This document shows, piece by piece, positions 46,112 to 56,106 of a stretch of DNA of 64,000 nucleotides (position 1 is the first letter of the stretch; each line of letters begins with the position of its first letter). Both the position numbers and the translations under genes were made by a program. The notes under the pieces were generated by a model. The model ran no database searches, had not been told where the DNA came from, and worked only from the letters and a program-made list of their open reading frames with translations. Origin of the DNA: Pigmentiphaga litoralis. GTDB lineage: Bacteria > Pseudomonadota > Gammaproteobacteria > Burkholderiales > Burkholderiaceae_B. Location: contig NZ_JACCBP010000003.1 of the NCBI RefSeq assembly GCF_013408655.1, positions 1 to 64,000 of the forward strand, read 5' to 3'.

Positions 46112-46140
46112 AACCGTGGCAAGGTGCCGCGGTTTTTTTT
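46112..46140 (+). terminator. Intrinsic terminator after dps
   Basis: ACCGTGGCA/TGCCGCGGT forms a 9-pair stem with a 3-base loop, followed by eight T residues. A second hairpin (gtcgcgggacc...gggtcccgac) precedes it at 46081-46106. Confidence 0.92.
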
Positions 46141-46182
46141 CGCCCGCGAAACGGCCTGCCATCCCCTCCAAAAAATTAGTTG

Positions 46183-46196
46183 AAACCTAAAGGTTT
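46183..46196. promoter_or_regulatory. Palindromic operator AAACCT-AA-AGGTTT before the CoA ligase
   Basis: A perfect 14-base palindrome (46183-46196) lies in an AT-rich patch about 100 bases before the ligase start. TAGTTGA at 46177-46183 overlaps it and equals the half-site of the 40-bp operators near 3, 8 and 14 kb, though the matching second half is missing. It is probably the control site of the lone ligase gene; the regulator is not in the neighbourhood. Confidence 0.55.
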
Positions 46197-46218
46197 TCGG
46201 CTACAGTTATCGGCAGAG

Positions 46219-46267
46219 ACCCCGCGCACAGACGCGGACCCGGATTCCCCGCGCGCAGACGCGGGAC
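46219..46267 (+). repeat. Two tandem hairpin-forming repeats in the ligase leader
   Basis: Two related ~21-base units, each able to fold (CCGCG cacaga CGCGG at ~46222-46237 and CCCGCG cgcaga CGCGGG at ~46248-46265), lie between the palindrome and the ribosome site of the ligase gene. They may stabilise the 5' leader or hinder translation; no T-run follows, so they are not terminators. Confidence 0.55.
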
Positions 46268-46291
46268 CACAAACCGCCGTTGGAGGCCAGC

Positions 46292-47941
46292 ATGGAGCGT
46301 TCGGCGCACATCGATAGCTTTTCGCGGGATCATTTGCCCGACCCCGGGCTGTGGCCCGACTTTTTGCTCGACAGCCCTGACGTGGCCTACCCGGCCCGTA
46401 TCAACTGCGCGGCCGAGCTGGTCGACGGCGCGGTGGCGCGCGGGCAGGGTGACCGCCCGGCATTGCACTGGCTGGGCGATAGTGGTCGGGCGTCCATGAC
46501 GTACCGCGACCTGCAGCGCGCCGTGAACCGTGTGGCGCACGTGCTGACCGGCGACATGGGCCTGGTGCCCGGCAACCGGCTGCTGCTGCGCGGCCCCAAC
46601 AATGCGGGCATGGCCATCGCATGGCTGGCAGCGGTCAAGGCGGGCCTGGTGGTCGTGCCGACCATGCCGCTACTGCGCGCCACCGAACTCAAGCAGATCA
46701 TCGACAAGGCCGACGTGACGGCCGCGCTGTGCGATGTCAGGCTCAAGGACGAGCTGGTGGCCTGCACGGACGACGGACATACCCACTTTTGCGGATCGCT
46801 GAAACGCGTCGTGCTGTTCAATGCGACTGGCTCCAACGATGCCAGCGCGCAGGAACTGGAAGCGCTGGCCGCCGGCAAGTCCGATCAGTTCGATGCGTGC
46901 GATACCGCGGTGGACGACGTGTGCCTGATCGCGTTCACCAGCGGCACGACCGGGTCGCCCAAGGGGTGCATGCACTTCCATCGCGACGTGCTGGCCATGT
47001 GCGACCTGTTTCCCCGCCATCTGCTGAAGGCCACGCAGGACGACGTGTTTTGCGGCACGCCGCCGCTGGCGTTTACGTTCGGCCTGGGCGGCATGCTGTG
47101 CTTTCCGCTGCGGGTGGGCGCGTCCGTGGTGCTGGCCGAGCGCCTGACGCCCGACAGCCTGCTGCAGACCATCCAGGATTTCCGCGCGACCGTCGTGTTC
47201 ACCGCGCCGACCTTCTACCGGCAGATGGCGGCGCTGGCCAGCGGCTTTGATCTGTCGTCCTTGCGCGCCAGCGTGTCGGCGGGCGAAGCCTTGCCCGATG
47301 CGACGCGGCAGGTATGGAAGCAGGCGACCGGGCTGGAAATGACGGATGGCATCGGCAGTACCGAGATGATCCACATCTTCATTTCAAGCACGGGCAGCGA
47401 CGTTCGCAAGGGCGCCATCGGCAAGCCCGTGCCGGGGTACGAGGCGTGCATTGTGGACGAGCAGATGCGGCCGGTGCCACCGGGTACGCCGGGGCGGCTG
47501 GCGGTGCGCGGGCCGACGGGATGCAAGTACCTGGCCGATGCGCGCCAGGCCACGGCGGTGCAGAACGGCTGGAACCTGACGGGCGACAGCTTCCTGATGG
47601 ATGCCGACGGCTACCTGTTCTACCAGGCGCGCGCCGACGACATGATCATTTCGGCCGGCTACAACATTGCCGGGCCGGAAGTGGAAAGCGCCTTGCTGCT
47701 GCATGAGGCCGTGGCCGAGTGCGGCGTGGTCGGCGCGCCGGATGCGGAGCGGGGGCAGGTGGTCAAGGCCTTCGTGGTGCTGAAGCCGGGCTTTGCGGCG
47801 GATGACGGCATGGTCAAGACCCTGCAGGATTATGTGAAGGCGACGATCGCGCCATACAAATATCCGCGCACCATCCAGTTCGTGGACGGACTGCCGCGTA
47901 CCGAAACCGGCAAGCTGAAGCGGTACGCCTTGCGGGCATAG
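46292..47941 (+). CDS. Benzoate/2-aminobenzoate-type CoA ligase
   Basis: A 549-aa AMP-forming ligase. [17 protein letters not shown] is at 216-232, [12 protein letters not shown] near 425, and catalytic Lys K541 is in [13 protein letters not shown]. The GCMHFHRD wording and the overall N-terminus ([10 protein letters not shown]) match the benzoate-CoA/2-aminobenzoate-CoA ligase branch rather than fatty-acid ligases. TGGAGG six bases before the ATG at 46292 decides the start over a TTG at 46280. No further anthranilate or benzoyl-CoA pathway genes are adjacent, so it is an orphan activating enzyme with its own operator. Confidence 0.88.
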   Translation: MERSAHIDSFSRDHLPDPGLWPDFLLDSPDVAYPARINCAAELVDGAVARGQGDRPALHWLGDSGRASMTYRDLQRAVNRVAHVLTGDMGLVPGNRLLLRGPNNAGMAIAWLAAVKAGLVVVPTMPLLRATELKQIIDKADVTAALCDVRLKDELVACTDDGHTHFCGSLKRVVLFNATGSNDASAQELEALAAGKSDQFDACDTAVDDVCLIAFTSGTTGSPKGCMHFHRDVLAMCDLFPRHLLKATQDDVFCGTPPLAFTFGLGGMLCFPLRVGASVVLAERLTPDSLLQTIQDFRATVVFTAPTFYRQMAALASGFDLSSLRASVSAGEALPDATRQVWKQATGLEMTDGIGSTEMIHIFISSTGSDVRKGAIGKPVPGYEACIVDEQMRPVPPGTPGRLAVRGPTGCKYLADARQATAVQNGWNLTGDSFLMDADGYLFYQARADDMIISAGYNIAGPEVESALLLHEAVAECGVVGAPDAERGQVVKAFVVLKPGFAADDGMVKTLQDYVKATIAPYKYPRTIQFVDGLPRTETGKLKRYALRA

Positions 47942-48060
47942 GACCGCGGTCCGTGGCCGGGGCTCGACGCCCCGGGCCGAGGGCGGGGCGTAAGCTCGCG
48001 ATCCTTGGTCGAGGCGTGCCAGTCTGGCCCTCCGCCCCCCGGGCTTGTTACGATGGCGGG

Positions 48061-48948
48061 ATGACTACCGCCTCCCTTTCCCTGGCCCAGCGCGTCGGCC
48101 TGTACGCGCGGCTTGTGCGCATCGACAAGCCCATCGGCATCCTGCTGCTGCTGTGGCCCACGCTGTGGGCGCTCTGGATTGCCAGCGATGGCGCGCCGAC
48201 GCCGTATCTGGTGTTTGCCTTCGTGCTCGGGACCGCGCTGATGCGGTCGGCCGGCTGCGCCATCAACGATTATTTTGACCGGGACGTCGACCTGCACGTC
48301 GCGCGCACCAAGGATCGGGTGCTGACGTCCGGGCTGATCTCGCCCAAGGAAGCCTTGCTGGTCGCGGCGGGCCTGGCGCTGGTGTCCTTGCTGCTGGTGC
48401 TGCCCATGAACCACCTGGTGTGGGCGCTGGCCGTCGTGGCGGCCTTCCTGGCCGTCAGCTATCCCAAGTTCAAGCGCTTTTTTGCGATTCCCCAGGCCTA
48501 TCTGGGGATCGCATTCGGCTTTGGCATTCCGATGGCGTTCGCGGCCGTGCTGGGCACCGTGCCGGCGATTGGCTGGCTGATGCTGCTGGCCAATATCGTC
48601 TGGGCCATTGCCTACGATACCGAATACGCGATGGTGGACCGGCCCGATGACCTGAAGCTGGGCCTGCACACCTCGGCCATCACCTTTGGCCGCCATGACG
48701 TGCTGATGGTCGGCATCTGCTACGTCGTCACGTTGGCCATGCTGGGGGCGATAGGGTTCATGCTGGGCTACGGCTGGGCGTTTTACCTGGGCCTGGTGGC
48801 CGCGGCGGCGATTGCCGTGCGGCATCTGGTCTGGATCCGGCATCGCGAGCCGGGCCCCTGCTTTCGCGCGTTCCTGAACAACACGTGGTTCGGCTTTGCC
48901 GTGTTTGCCGGCATTGTTGTGCAGACTTCGGTGCTGTCCCGCGCCTGA
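48061..48948 (+). CDS. ubiA: 4-hydroxybenzoate polyprenyltransferase UbiA
   Basis: A 295-aa membrane prenyltransferase joining the polyprenyl tail to 4-hydroxybenzoate in ubiquinone synthesis. The two Asp-rich motifs are [19 protein letters not shown] (~67-85) and [17 protein letters not shown] (~184-200). About eight to nine membrane helices. The ATG at 48061 matches the family N-terminus ([20 protein letters not shown]). Single gene; a short direct repeat overlaps its stop codon. Confidence 0.95.
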   Translation: MTTASLSLAQRVGLYARLVRIDKPIGILLLLWPTLWALWIASDGAPTPYLVFAFVLGTALMRSAGCAINDYFDRDVDLHVARTKDRVLTSGLISPKEALLVAAGLALVSLLLVLPMNHLVWALAVVAAFLAVSYPKFKRFFAIPQAYLGIAFGFGIPMAFAAVLGTVPAIGWLMLLANIVWAIAYDTEYAMVDRPDDLKLGLHTSAITFGRHDVLMVGICYVVTLAMLGAIGFMLGYGWAFYLGLVAAAAIAVRHLVWIRHREPGPCFRAFLNNTWFGFAVFAGIVVQTSVLSRA

Positions 48949-48992
48949 TCGGGACTGTTCGCCGGCGGCCTGATCGGGCTGTCCGCCGGCGG
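48944..48992. repeat. 25-bp direct repeat at the ubiA stop codon
   Basis: cctgatcggg-ctgt-cgccggcgg occurs at 48944-48968 and again at 48969-48992 with one base deleted and one changed. The first copy contains the ubiA stop (48946-48948), so the duplication does not alter the protein. Confidence 0.8.
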
Positions 48993-49054
48993 CCTGCATT
49001 CAAGGCCGGGCGGTTTCCCGCACGCTTATAATCGATCCTTTTGCGCCCACCGCC

Positions 49055-49750
49055 ATGTCGCCGATTGCCGACCATCTCCAGGCCGTGAGGCAGCGTATTG
49101 ATCGTGCCGCGCAGGCCTGCGGGCGCGAACCGGCGGCCATCACGCTGATGGCCGTGTCCAAGACCTTTGATGCCGACGCGGTCCAGGCCGCCATCGATGC
49201 CGGCCACACCGTGTTCGGCGAAAGCTACGTGCAGGAAGCGATCGCCAAGATCGCCCTGCTGCGGGTTGCGCCTGGGCAACTGGCCTGGCATTTCATCGGC
49301 CCCCTCCAAAGCAACAAGGCGCGCCAGGTGGCCGAACACATGGACTGGGTGCATAGCATCGACCGCCTGAAGATCGCGCAGCGCCTGTCCGATCTGCGGC
49401 CCGACAGCCTGGGTCCCTTGCAGGTCTGCCTGCAGGTCAACATCGACAATGAACCCACCAAAAGCGGCGTGGCCCCGGCAGACGTGCTGACCCTGGCGCA
49501 GGCGGTGCACGGGCTGCCCCGGCTGCAGCTGCGTGGCCTGATGGCGATCCCGGCGCCGTCCGACGACCCGGCCGTGCAGCGCGCCGCGTTCGCCCGGCTG
49601 GCCGCGCTGCAACAGCAATTGCAGGACGCGGGCCTGCCGGTCGACACGCTGTCGATGGGCATGTCGGACGACCTGGAGGCCGCCGTGGCCGAAGGCGCCA
49701 CCATCGTGCGGGTCGGCACGGCGATCTTCGGCACCCGGGCCTATGCCTGA
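49055..49750 (+). CDS. YggS-family PLP homeostasis protein
   Basis: A 231-aa PLP-binding TIM-barrel protein of the PLPBP (YggS/PROSC) family, without enzymatic activity but buffering pyridoxal phosphate. The PLP lysine is K36 in LMAVSKTFDA. FGESYVQEA, WHFIGPLQSNKAR (~79-91) and LSMGMSDDLEAAVAEGAT (~200-217) are family hallmarks. The ATG at 49055 gives full length. It stands 86 bases before proC on the same strand, a very common pairing in proteobacteria. Confidence 0.95.
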   Translation: MSPIADHLQAVRQRIDRAAQACGREPAAITLMAVSKTFDADAVQAAIDAGHTVFGESYVQEAIAKIALLRVAPGQLAWHFIGPLQSNKARQVAEHMDWVHSIDRLKIAQRLSDLRPDSLGPLQVCLQVNIDNEPTKSGVAPADVLTLAQAVHGLPRLQLRGLMAIPAPSDDPAVQRAAFARLAALQQQLQDAGLPVDTLSMGMSDDLEAAVAEGATIVRVGTAIFGTRAYA

Positions 49751-49835
49751 CCGGCCGCCTTCGGCGTCCTCGTATTCCTTCTTGCCGACGGGTGTCCCGC
49801 CTGTCGCCTTCGACTCTTTCTGACGGTTCCTGCTC

Positions 49836-50654
49836 ATGCGCTCTGAAGACCTTTCCATTGCATTCATCGGCGGCGGCAATATGGCGTCCGCCCTGGTCAG
49901 CGGCCTGGCGGGCAAGCTGTGCCCGATCGGCAATATCCACGTGGTCGAGGTCAATGACGACCTGCGGGAAGCCTGGCGCGCCCGCGGCGCATCGGTCTCG
50001 GCCGAGCCCGACGAAGCCCTGGCCAATTGCCAGGTGTGGGTCTACGCCGTCAAGCCGCAGGTGATGAAGGCCGTGGCGATCGCCACCGAACCTTTCCTGC
50101 GCGACAGCCTGGTGATCAGCATTGCCGCCGGCATTCGCGCGGCCGACCTGGCCCGCTGGCTGTCGGCGACGCGACTGGTGCGCTGCATGCCCAATACGCC
50201 GTCATTGATCGGCGCCGGGATTTCCGGCCTGGCCGCGCTGCCCGGCACGCCGGATGCCGACCGCGAGCTTGCAGGACAGATTCTTGCGTCGGTGGGCGAA
50301 GTGGTGTGGGTCCAGGAAGAGTCGCAGCTCGATGGTGTCACGGCGCTGTCCGGCAGCGGCCCGGCCTATGTGTTCCTGATGATCGAAGCGCTGATCGAAG
50401 GTGGCCTGGCCGTGGGGCTGGATGCGGCGCAGTCCCGCGCGCTGGCGCTGGCGACGATGTCGGGCGCGACCCGCCTGGCGGCCGAGTCGAACGAGCTGCC
50501 GTCGCTGCTGCGCGAACGCGTGACGTCCAAGGGCGGCACCACCGCGGCCGCGCTGGCGGTCATGGAACAGGATGGCTTCAAGGCCACGGTCGTGCGCGCC
50601 ATGCAGGCGGCGGCGGACCGGGCACACGAGATGGGCGATGAATTCGGCAACTGA
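49836..50654 (+). CDS. proC: Pyrroline-5-carboxylate reductase
   Basis: A 272-aa enzyme making proline from P5C with NAD(P)H. The Rossmann motif is IAFIGGGNMASALVSGL (~8-24), followed by VRCMPNTPSLIGAG (~112-125), ALSGSGPAYVF (~173-183) and the C-terminal RVTSKGGTTAAAL signature. The ATG at 49836 precedes the first beta strand by seven residues. Its 3' end overlaps the MFS gene start by 17 bases in another frame, so the two are co-transcribed. Confidence 0.95.
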   Translation: MRSEDLSIAFIGGGNMASALVSGLAGKLCPIGNIHVVEVNDDLREAWRARGASVSAEPDEALANCQVWVYAVKPQVMKAVAIATEPFLRDSLVISIAAGIRAADLARWLSATRLVRCMPNTPSLIGAGISGLAALPGTPDADRELAGQILASVGEVVWVQEESQLDGVTALSGSGPAYVFLMIEALIEGGLAVGLDAAQSRALALATMSGATRLAAESNELPSLLRERVTSKGGTTAAALAVMEQDGFKATVVRAMQAAADRAHEMGDEFGN

Positions 50655-51939
50655 ACCTCCTGCATCGGATCGTCCGGCCACTGCCGCGGCAGCCACCCCG
50701 GCAGCCGTGGCGACCGACCCGGCAGCGGCCGACCTGCCGTCGTCGGTCGCGCGCCACCGGCCCTTTGTGCTGTTCTGGTTTGGCCGCGTGCTGTCGACGC
50801 TGTCGTTCCAGATGCTGTCGGTGGCGGTGGGCTGGCAGGTCTATAACCTGACCGGCCGCGCGCTGGACCTGGGCCTGGTCGGGCTCGCGCAGTTCTTGCC
50901 GATGGTGGTGCTGACCTTCGTGGTCGGGCATGTGGCCGATCGGTATGACCGGCGGACCATTGCCAGCATCTGCATGGCCGTGGAGGCGCTGGCGGCCGGA
51001 GTGCTGGCCTTTGGCACCTATGAAGGCTGGCTGACGCGCGACGCGATCCTGGTGATCGTGGCGATCGGCGGCGCGGCGCGGGCGTTCGAATCGCCCACCA
51101 TGGCGGCGTTGGTGCAGGGGGTCGTGCCGCGTGCCATGCTGCCGCAGGCGGCGGCCTGGTCGACATCGGCCACGCAGACCGCGCAGATCCTGGGCCCAGC
51201 CTTGGGCGGGCTGCTGTTCGGCTTCGGGTCCACCGTGGCCTACGTGGTGGCCTGTGTGTTCTTTGCCCTGGGCGCCTTGGTGGTGTCGTTGATCCGGATC
51301 GAACGGGCGATTCCTTCCAAGGAACCGGTCACGTTCAAGTCCGTGTTTTCGGGTATCAGCTTCATTCGCAGCCGGCCAGTCATTCTGGGCACGCTGTCGC
51401 TGGACCTGTTTGCCGTGCTGCTGGGTGGCGCGACGGCGCTGCTGCCCATCTACGCCAAGGACATCCTGCATGCCGGGCCATGGGGGCTGGGCCTGCTGCG
51501 GACGTCGCCCGCCCTGGGCGCCCTGGCCATGTCGGTGTTTCTGGCGCACTACCCGATCAAGAAGAACGTGGGGCCGATGCTGTTTGCGTCGCTGGGCGTG
51601 TTCGGTCTCGCCACGATCCTGTTCGGGCTGTCGACCAACATTCTGCTGTCGATGTTGGCCCTGGTGCTGCTCGGTGCAGCCGACGTGGTCAGCGTGGTGA
51701 TCCGCTTCACGCTGGTTCAGCTGCAAACGCCCAACGAGATGCTGGGCCGGGTCAGCGCGGTCAATTCGCTGTTCGTGGGTACGTCCAACCAGCTGGGCGA
51801 ATTCGAGTCGGGGGTGACGGCGGCCCTGTTTGGCGTCGTGCCGGCCGTGCTGATCGGCGGCGTGGGCACCATTGCCATTGCCGGCCTGTGGATGTTCCTG
51901 TTTCCGGCGCTGCGGCGCCTTCGGACGCTGGAGGGGTGA
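50638..51939 (+). CDS. MFS transporter (DHA3/EntS-like)
   Basis: A 433-aa transporter with twelve predicted helices. An Ala/Pro-rich leader (~1-38) precedes RPFVLFWFGRVLSTLSFQM. Motif A is VGHVADRYDRRTIAS (~99-113). FESPTMAALVQGVVPRAMLPQAAAW is typical of the DHA3 group (EntS, macrolide exporters). The ATG at 50638 overlaps the end of proC; the substrate is not predictable from context. Its stop overlaps the start of the next gene (TGATG). Confidence 0.88.
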   Translation: MNSATEPPASDRPATAAAATPAAVATDPAAADLPSSVARHRPFVLFWFGRVLSTLSFQMLSVAVGWQVYNLTGRALDLGLVGLAQFLPMVVLTFVVGHVADRYDRRTIASICMAVEALAAGVLAFGTYEGWLTRDAILVIVAIGGAARAFESPTMAALVQGVVPRAMLPQAAAWSTSATQTAQILGPALGGLLFGFGSTVAYVVACVFFALGALVVSLIRIERAIPSKEPVTFKSVFSGISFIRSRPVILGTLSLDLFAVLLGGATALLPIYAKDILHAGPWGLGLLRTSPALGALAMSVFLAHYPIKKNVGPMLFASLGVFGLATILFGLSTNILLSMLALVLLGAADVVSVVIRFTLVQLQTPNEMLGRVSAVNSLFVGTSNQLGEFESGVTAALFGVVPAVLIGGVGTIAIAGLWMFLFPALRRLRTLEG

Positions 51940-52472
51940 TGACCTTCGAGCCCATGTCGCGGTGGCAATATGTGCGCGCCATCCTCGCCATGGGCGCGAT
52001 CGTGCTCAGCTCCAACCTGCTTGTCCAGTTTCCGATCAATGACTGGCTGACCTGGGGCGCTTTCACCTACCCGGTGGCCTATCTGGCCATTGATCTGGTC
52101 AACCGCCGGCATGGCCCGCGGCGGGCGCGGCGGGTGGCCTGGGTGGGCTTTGCGGTGGCCGTCGTGGCCTCGTTGATCCTGGCGCCGCCGCGTATCGCGA
52201 TTGCGTCCGGCACCGCCTATATCGCGTCGCAATTGCTGGACATCCAGGTGTTCGACCGCCTGCGCCAGGGGAACTGGTGGCGTGCGCCGCTGGTCTCCAC
52301 CCTCTTGTCCGCCACGCTCGACACCGCGCTGTTCTGGAGCATTGCGTTTTCAGGGCAGGGCCTGCCGTGGACCTCGTGGGCGGCCGGCGACCTGGCGGTC
52401 AAGCTGGCGATCGGCATGACCATGCTGCTGCCGTTCCGAATTCTGATCCGGCGTACCCCCTCCGGTCGCTGA
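51939..52472 (+). CDS. VUT-family (YhhQ-like) queuosine precursor transporter
   Basis: A 177-aa membrane protein with about five to six helices, matching the VUT/DUF165 family. It has [24 protein letters not shown] near 33-56 and [13 protein letters not shown] (~92-104), the conserved central segment. YhhQ imports queuosine precursors in E. coli; members of other subgroups may differ. It overlaps the MFS stop by one base, making proC-MFS-VUT one transcript. It ends 40 bases before edd. Confidence 0.85.
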   Translation: MTFEPMSRWQYVRAILAMGAIVLSSNLLVQFPINDWLTWGAFTYPVAYLAIDLVNRRHGPRRARRVAWVGFAVAVVASLILAPPRIAIASGTAYIASQLLDIQVFDRLRQGNWWRAPLVSTLLSATLDTALFWSIAFSGQGLPWTSWAAGDLAVKLAIGMTMLLPFRILIRRTPSGR

Positions 52473-52512
52473 CATTACATGCGCCGCCTGGCGGCGCTGG
52501 AGGAAAAACCGA

Positions 52513-54372
52513 ATGGCCCATCACCCCGTCCTTGACGCCGTTACCGAGCGCATCATCAAGCGCAGCGGCACCCGCCGGGACGACTGGCTGGCCGAGACGC
52601 GCGCGCGCGCCGGTGCGCGAGTCGCCCGCAGCCAGATCTCGTGTACCAATCTTGCCCACGGTTTTGCGGCCATGCCGCACGACGCCAAGTTCCGCATCCG
52701 CGAACAGCAGCGGCCCAACCTGGCCATTGTGTCCGCCTACAACGACATGCTGTCGGCGCACCAGCCGCTGGAAGCCTACCCGGCCTGGATCAAGGAAGCC
52801 GCGCTCCAGGCCGGCGCCACCGCGCAATTCGCGGGCGGCGTGCCGGCCATGTGCGATGGGGTCACCCAGGGCCAGGAAGGCATGGAGCTGTCCTTGTTCT
52901 CGCGCGACGTGATCGCCATGTCGACCGCGATCGCGCTGTCCCACCAGATGTTCGACGCCGGCCTGTACCTGGGCGTGTGCGACAAGATCGTGCCGGGGCT
53001 GGTCATGGGCGCCTTGTCGTTCGGCCATCTGCCCGCCATTTTCGTGCCGGCCGGACCGATGACGACCGGCTTGAGCAACGACGAAAAAGCCCGCACGCGG
53101 CAGCTCTACACCGAAGGCAAGGTCAGCCGGGAAACGCTGCTGGAAGCCGAAGCGCAGTCCTACCATGGACCCGGCACCTGTACCTTCTATGGCACGGCCA
53201 ACTCCAACCAGATGCTGATGGAGTTCATGGGCCTGCACCTGCCGGGCAGTGCCTTCGTCAACCCCGGCACGCCGCTGCGCGAAGCCCTGACGCGCGGCGC
53301 GGCGCAGCGGGCGGTGCAGCTGTGCCACGGGTCGGACGCCTATACGCCGATCTGCGACGTGCTGGACGTGCGGGCGTTCGTGAACGGCATCGTCGGCCTG
53401 ATGGCGACGGGCGGGTCGACCAACCACACGCTGCACCTGGTGGCCATGGCGCGCGCCGCCCGCATCGTGCTCAATTGGGATGACTTTTCGCATCTGTCGG
53501 ACGTGGTGCCGCTGCTGGCGCGGGTGTATCCGAACGGCAAGGCCGACGTGAACGAATTCCATGCAGCGGGCGGGCTGGGCTATGTGATGGCGCAGCTGCT
53601 GGACGCCGGACTGCTGCACGACGACGTGACCACCGTGGCGGGCCGCGGCCTGTCGGCCTACACGCAGGAACCCTGGCTGGACGACGGCCGGCTGGCATGG
53701 CGCGCGGGCACTTCTGAGCCGCTGAACCGCGACATCGTCCGGCCGTTTGCCGAGCCGTTCTCGTTGGACGGCGGGCTCAAGCTGCTGAAGGGCAATGTGG
53801 GCCGCGCGGTGATCAAGGTATCGGCCGTCAAGCCGCCGCATCGTATCGTTGAAGCGCCGGCCATCGTGTTCCAGGAACAGGACGACGTGCTGGCCGCCTT
53901 TGACCGGGGCGAACTGGAACGTGACTTTGTGGCGGTGGTGACGTGGCAAGGTCCGGCGGCCAATGGCATGCCCGAACTGCACAAATTGACGCCGACCCTG
54001 AGCATCCTGCAGGAACGCGGTTTCAAGGTGGCCCTGGTGACGGACGGGCGCATGTCGGGCGCGTCGGGCAAGGTGCCCGCCGCCATCCACGTCACGCCCG
54101 AGGCCTTGTCGGGCGGGGCGATCGGACGGATCCAGACGGGCGACCTGGTGCGCCTGGATGCGGAAGCGGGCACGCTGGACGTGCTGGGTCCGGTGGACTG
54201 GCTGCACCGCGCGCCGTTCGAGCATGACCTGTCGGCGCACGTGAATGGCATCGGCCGGGATCTGTTCGGCAATCTGCGCAAGACGGTGAGCGCGGCCGAA
54301 CGAGGCGCGTGCACGCTGTTCGAGACGGACGAGGCGGTCAATCCGGAAGGAACGGCGGAAGCAGACGACTGA
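52513..54372 (+). CDS. edd: 6-phosphogluconate dehydratase (Entner-Doudoroff)
   Basis: A 619-aa dehydratase of the IlvD/Edd family using a 4Fe-4S cluster to make KDPG. It has [16 protein letters not shown] (~71-86), the cluster cysteines in [10 protein letters not shown] (~157) and [16 protein letters not shown] (~219-234), and the second family signature [17 protein letters not shown] (~513-529). Length is that of Edd (~600-620) rather than IlvD. GGAGG lies 10 bases before the ATG. No eda (KDPG aldolase), zwf or pgl is within the window. Confidence 0.95.
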   Translation: MAHHPVLDAVTERIIKRSGTRRDDWLAETRARAGARVARSQISCTNLAHGFAAMPHDAKFRIREQQRPNLAIVSAYNDMLSAHQPLEAYPAWIKEAALQAGATAQFAGGVPAMCDGVTQGQEGMELSLFSRDVIAMSTAIALSHQMFDAGLYLGVCDKIVPGLVMGALSFGHLPAIFVPAGPMTTGLSNDEKARTRQLYTEGKVSRETLLEAEAQSYHGPGTCTFYGTANSNQMLMEFMGLHLPGSAFVNPGTPLREALTRGAAQRAVQLCHGSDAYTPICDVLDVRAFVNGIVGLMATGGSTNHTLHLVAMARAARIVLNWDDFSHLSDVVPLLARVYPNGKADVNEFHAAGGLGYVMAQLLDAGLLHDDVTTVAGRGLSAYTQEPWLDDGRLAWRAGTSEPLNRDIVRPFAEPFSLDGGLKLLKGNVGRAVIKVSAVKPPHRIVEAPAIVFQEQDDVLAAFDRGELERDFVAVVTWQGPAANGMPELHKLTPTLSILQERGFKVALVTDGRMSGASGKVPAAIHVTPEALSGGAIGRIQTGDLVRLDAEAGTLDVLGPVDWLHRAPFEHDLSAHVNGIGRDLFGNLRKTVSAAERGACTLFETDEAVNPEGTAEADD

Positions 54373-54373
54373 G

Positions 54374-54440
54374 GTGGAAGACCGAGTGGACGACTAAAGT
54401 GGACCACTGAGGTGGACGTCTGAGGTGGACCACTGAGGAG
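54374..54440. repeat. Short imperfect repeats (ctgaggtggac) after edd
   Basis: Four to five copies of a unit like gactgaggtggac / ccactgaggtggac follow the edd stop at roughly 13-14 bp intervals. Each carries a tga or taa, so the tract adds redundant stops; otherwise it encodes nothing. Confidence 0.6.
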
Positions 54441-54456
54441 CAGCCTGCTGGAATGA

Positions 54457-54490
54457 ACAACGGCGCATCAGATCGATGCGCCGTTGTTTT
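54457..54490. terminator. Bidirectional terminator between edd and purine permease
   Basis: The perfect 13-pair stem ACAACGGCGCATC/GATGCGCCGTTGT with a 5-base loop is followed by TTTT on the right and preceded by gaa on the left. It separates edd from the convergent permease gene ending at 54533. Confidence 0.9.
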
Positions 54491-54532
54491 ATGGCCGGGT
54501 GGCGGCGTGTTGGACGCCGCCGTCCTGTCAGG

Positions 54533-55822
54533 TCATTCGCTGAAGAATGCGAAGCGAATCAGGAACAGGATGGCCACGACCCAGGTTGCCGGGTGGATCT
54601 GGCGGATGCGGCCGGTAAAGGCCTTGAGCACCACATAGCTGATGAAGCCGAAGGCCAGGCCGGTGGCGATCGAATACGTGAAGGGCATGGCCAGGGTCGT
54701 CAGTGCGGCCGGCACGGCCTCGGTCACGTCTTCCCAGTCCACATCGATCAGTTCGCGCATCATCAGGCCGGCCACGTACAGCAGCGCAGGCGCGGTAGCG
54801 TAGGCGGGGATCGACCCGGCCAGCGGCGCGATGAACAGCGCGGCCAGGAACAGGATGCCGACCACCAGCGCGGTCAGGCCCGTGCGGCCACCGGCCTGCA
54901 CGCCCGATGCGCTTTCCACAAAGGCCGTGGTGCTGCTGGTGCCCAGCAAGGAACCGGCGGTAATCGCGGTGCTGTCGGCAAACAGGGCGCGGCCCAGGCG
55001 GTTCTTGGGGCCATCAAGCAGACCGGCGCGTTTGGCCACGCCCATCAGCGTGCCCGTGGCGTCGAACACTTCGACCAGCACGAACACCAGGATCACCTGC
55101 AGGAAACCGGCGTGCAGGGCACCCAGGATGTCCAGCTGCAGGAAGGTGGGCGCCAGGCTGGGCGGCGTCGACAGAATGCCCTTGAAGGTGTTGATGCCCA
55201 GCAGCATGCTGGCCACGGTGACGACCAGGATGCCGATCAGGATGGCGCCGCGAACCTTGAGCGCATCCAGCACGGCGATCACGAAGAACCCCAGCACGGC
55301 CAGCAGGGCTTGCGGCGAATGCAGGTCGCCCAGGCCGATCATGGTGGCCGGATTCTTGACGATGATGCCCGAGCTGCTCAGGGCGATGATGGCCAGGAAG
55401 AGGCCGATACCGGCTGCGATCGCGCTGCGCAAGGAGGGCGCGATGCCCGCAATGAGCCAGCTGCGTATCCCCGTGACCGTGAGCAGCAGGAAGATGCAGC
55501 CCGAAATGAACACGGCGCCCAGCGCCTGCTGCCAAGTGTAGCCCAGCGCCGCGACCACCGTGAAGGCAAAGAAGGCGTTCAGGCCCATGCCCGGCGCCAT
55601 GCCGATCGGGTAGTTGGCCACCAGCGCCATGACGATCGACCCGATGGCCGCGGCCAGGCAGGTCGCGACAAAGATCGCGTCGCGGTCCATGCCCGTGGTG
55701 GACAGGATCTGCGGGTTGACGAAGATGATGTACGACATCGTGAGGAAGGTCGTGATCCCCGCGATGACTTCCGTTTTGACGGAGGTGCCGTGCTCACTTA
55801 ACTTGAATAAGCGCTCGAACAT
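54533..55822 (-). CDS. AzgA/AdeQ-type purine permease (NCS2 superfamily)
   Basis: A 429-aa permease with about twelve to fourteen helices. It opens FKLSEHGTSVKTEVIAGITT, then has FVNPQILSTTGMDRDAIFVAT (~35-55) and YPIGMAPGMGLNAFFAF (~71-87), the AzgA-family hallmarks for adenine, guanine and hypoxanthine uptake. FDATGTLMGVAKRAG is the second family motif. The ATG at 55822 is chosen; the frame stays open further upstream only through repeat DNA. It is driven from a promoter near 55942-55970. Confidence 0.9.
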   Translation of the reverse strand: MFERLFKLSEHGTSVKTEVIAGITTFLTMSYIIFVNPQILSTTGMDRDAIFVATCLAAAIGSIVMALVANYPIGMAPGMGLNAFFAFTVVAALGYTWQQALGAVFISGCIFLLLTVTGIRSWLIAGIAPSLRSAIAAGIGLFLAIIALSSSGIIVKNPATMIGLGDLHSPQALLAVLGFFVIAVLDALKVRGAILIGILVVTVASMLLGINTFKGILSTPPSLAPTFLQLDILGALHAGFLQVILVFVLVEVFDATGTLMGVAKRAGLLDGPKNRLGRALFADSTAITAGSLLGTSSTTAFVESASGVQAGGRTGLTALVVGILFLAALFIAPLAGSIPAYATAPALLYVAGLMMRELIDVDWEDVTEAVPAALTTLAMPFTYSIATGLAFGFISYVVLKAFTGRIRQIHPATWVVAILFLIRFAFFSE

Positions 55823-55850
55823 GGTGGGTGTCCTGGTCGGTGATGGATGG

Positions 55851-55924
55851 GCCCCCCCTGGGCGCTGCGCGCCTCCCCCAGGGGCGACACCTGCGGACTG
55901 GCGAAGCCAGATCCGCGGTGTCCT
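55851..55924. repeat. REP-like element, copy A (inverted)
   Basis: This 74-base GC-rich element is the reverse complement, with about 90% identity, of copy B at 56107-56179. It contains two internal hairpins: ctggcgaagccag, and the cccctggg...cccaggggg arms. It lies in the leader of the purine permease gene. Confidence 0.8.
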
Positions 55925-55941
55925 GGCTGGTGGGTTCCTTA

Positions 55942-55970
55942 ATGATAGGTGTGCGAGCGCGAACTGAAAA
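55942..55970 (-). promoter_or_regulatory. Probable promoter of the purine permease gene
   Basis: Read leftward: TTTTCA (55970-55965), 17 bp, TATCAT (55947-55942), just downstream of the leftward terminator hairpin. Transcription would begin around 55935 and run through REP copy A before the ATG at 55822. Confidence 0.5.
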
Positions 55971-55999
55971 CAAAAGCGCCCCGGGATGGCGGGGCGCTG
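55970..55999 (-). terminator. Leftward intrinsic terminator
   Basis: Read leftward: AGCGCCCC, an 8-base loop region, GGGGCGCT, then TTTGTTTT. It probably ends transcripts coming from the BON-domain gene (56231-56578). Confidence 0.75.
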
Positions 56000-56106
56000 T
56001 GGTGTGTATGTGCTGTGTTCGTCGTAACTGTGGCGCACAAACGCGTTGCGTGCTAATGCCCAACAATCGCGCAAAGCGGCCTTCCCGCACCGCCACGGCC
56101 CGATCC

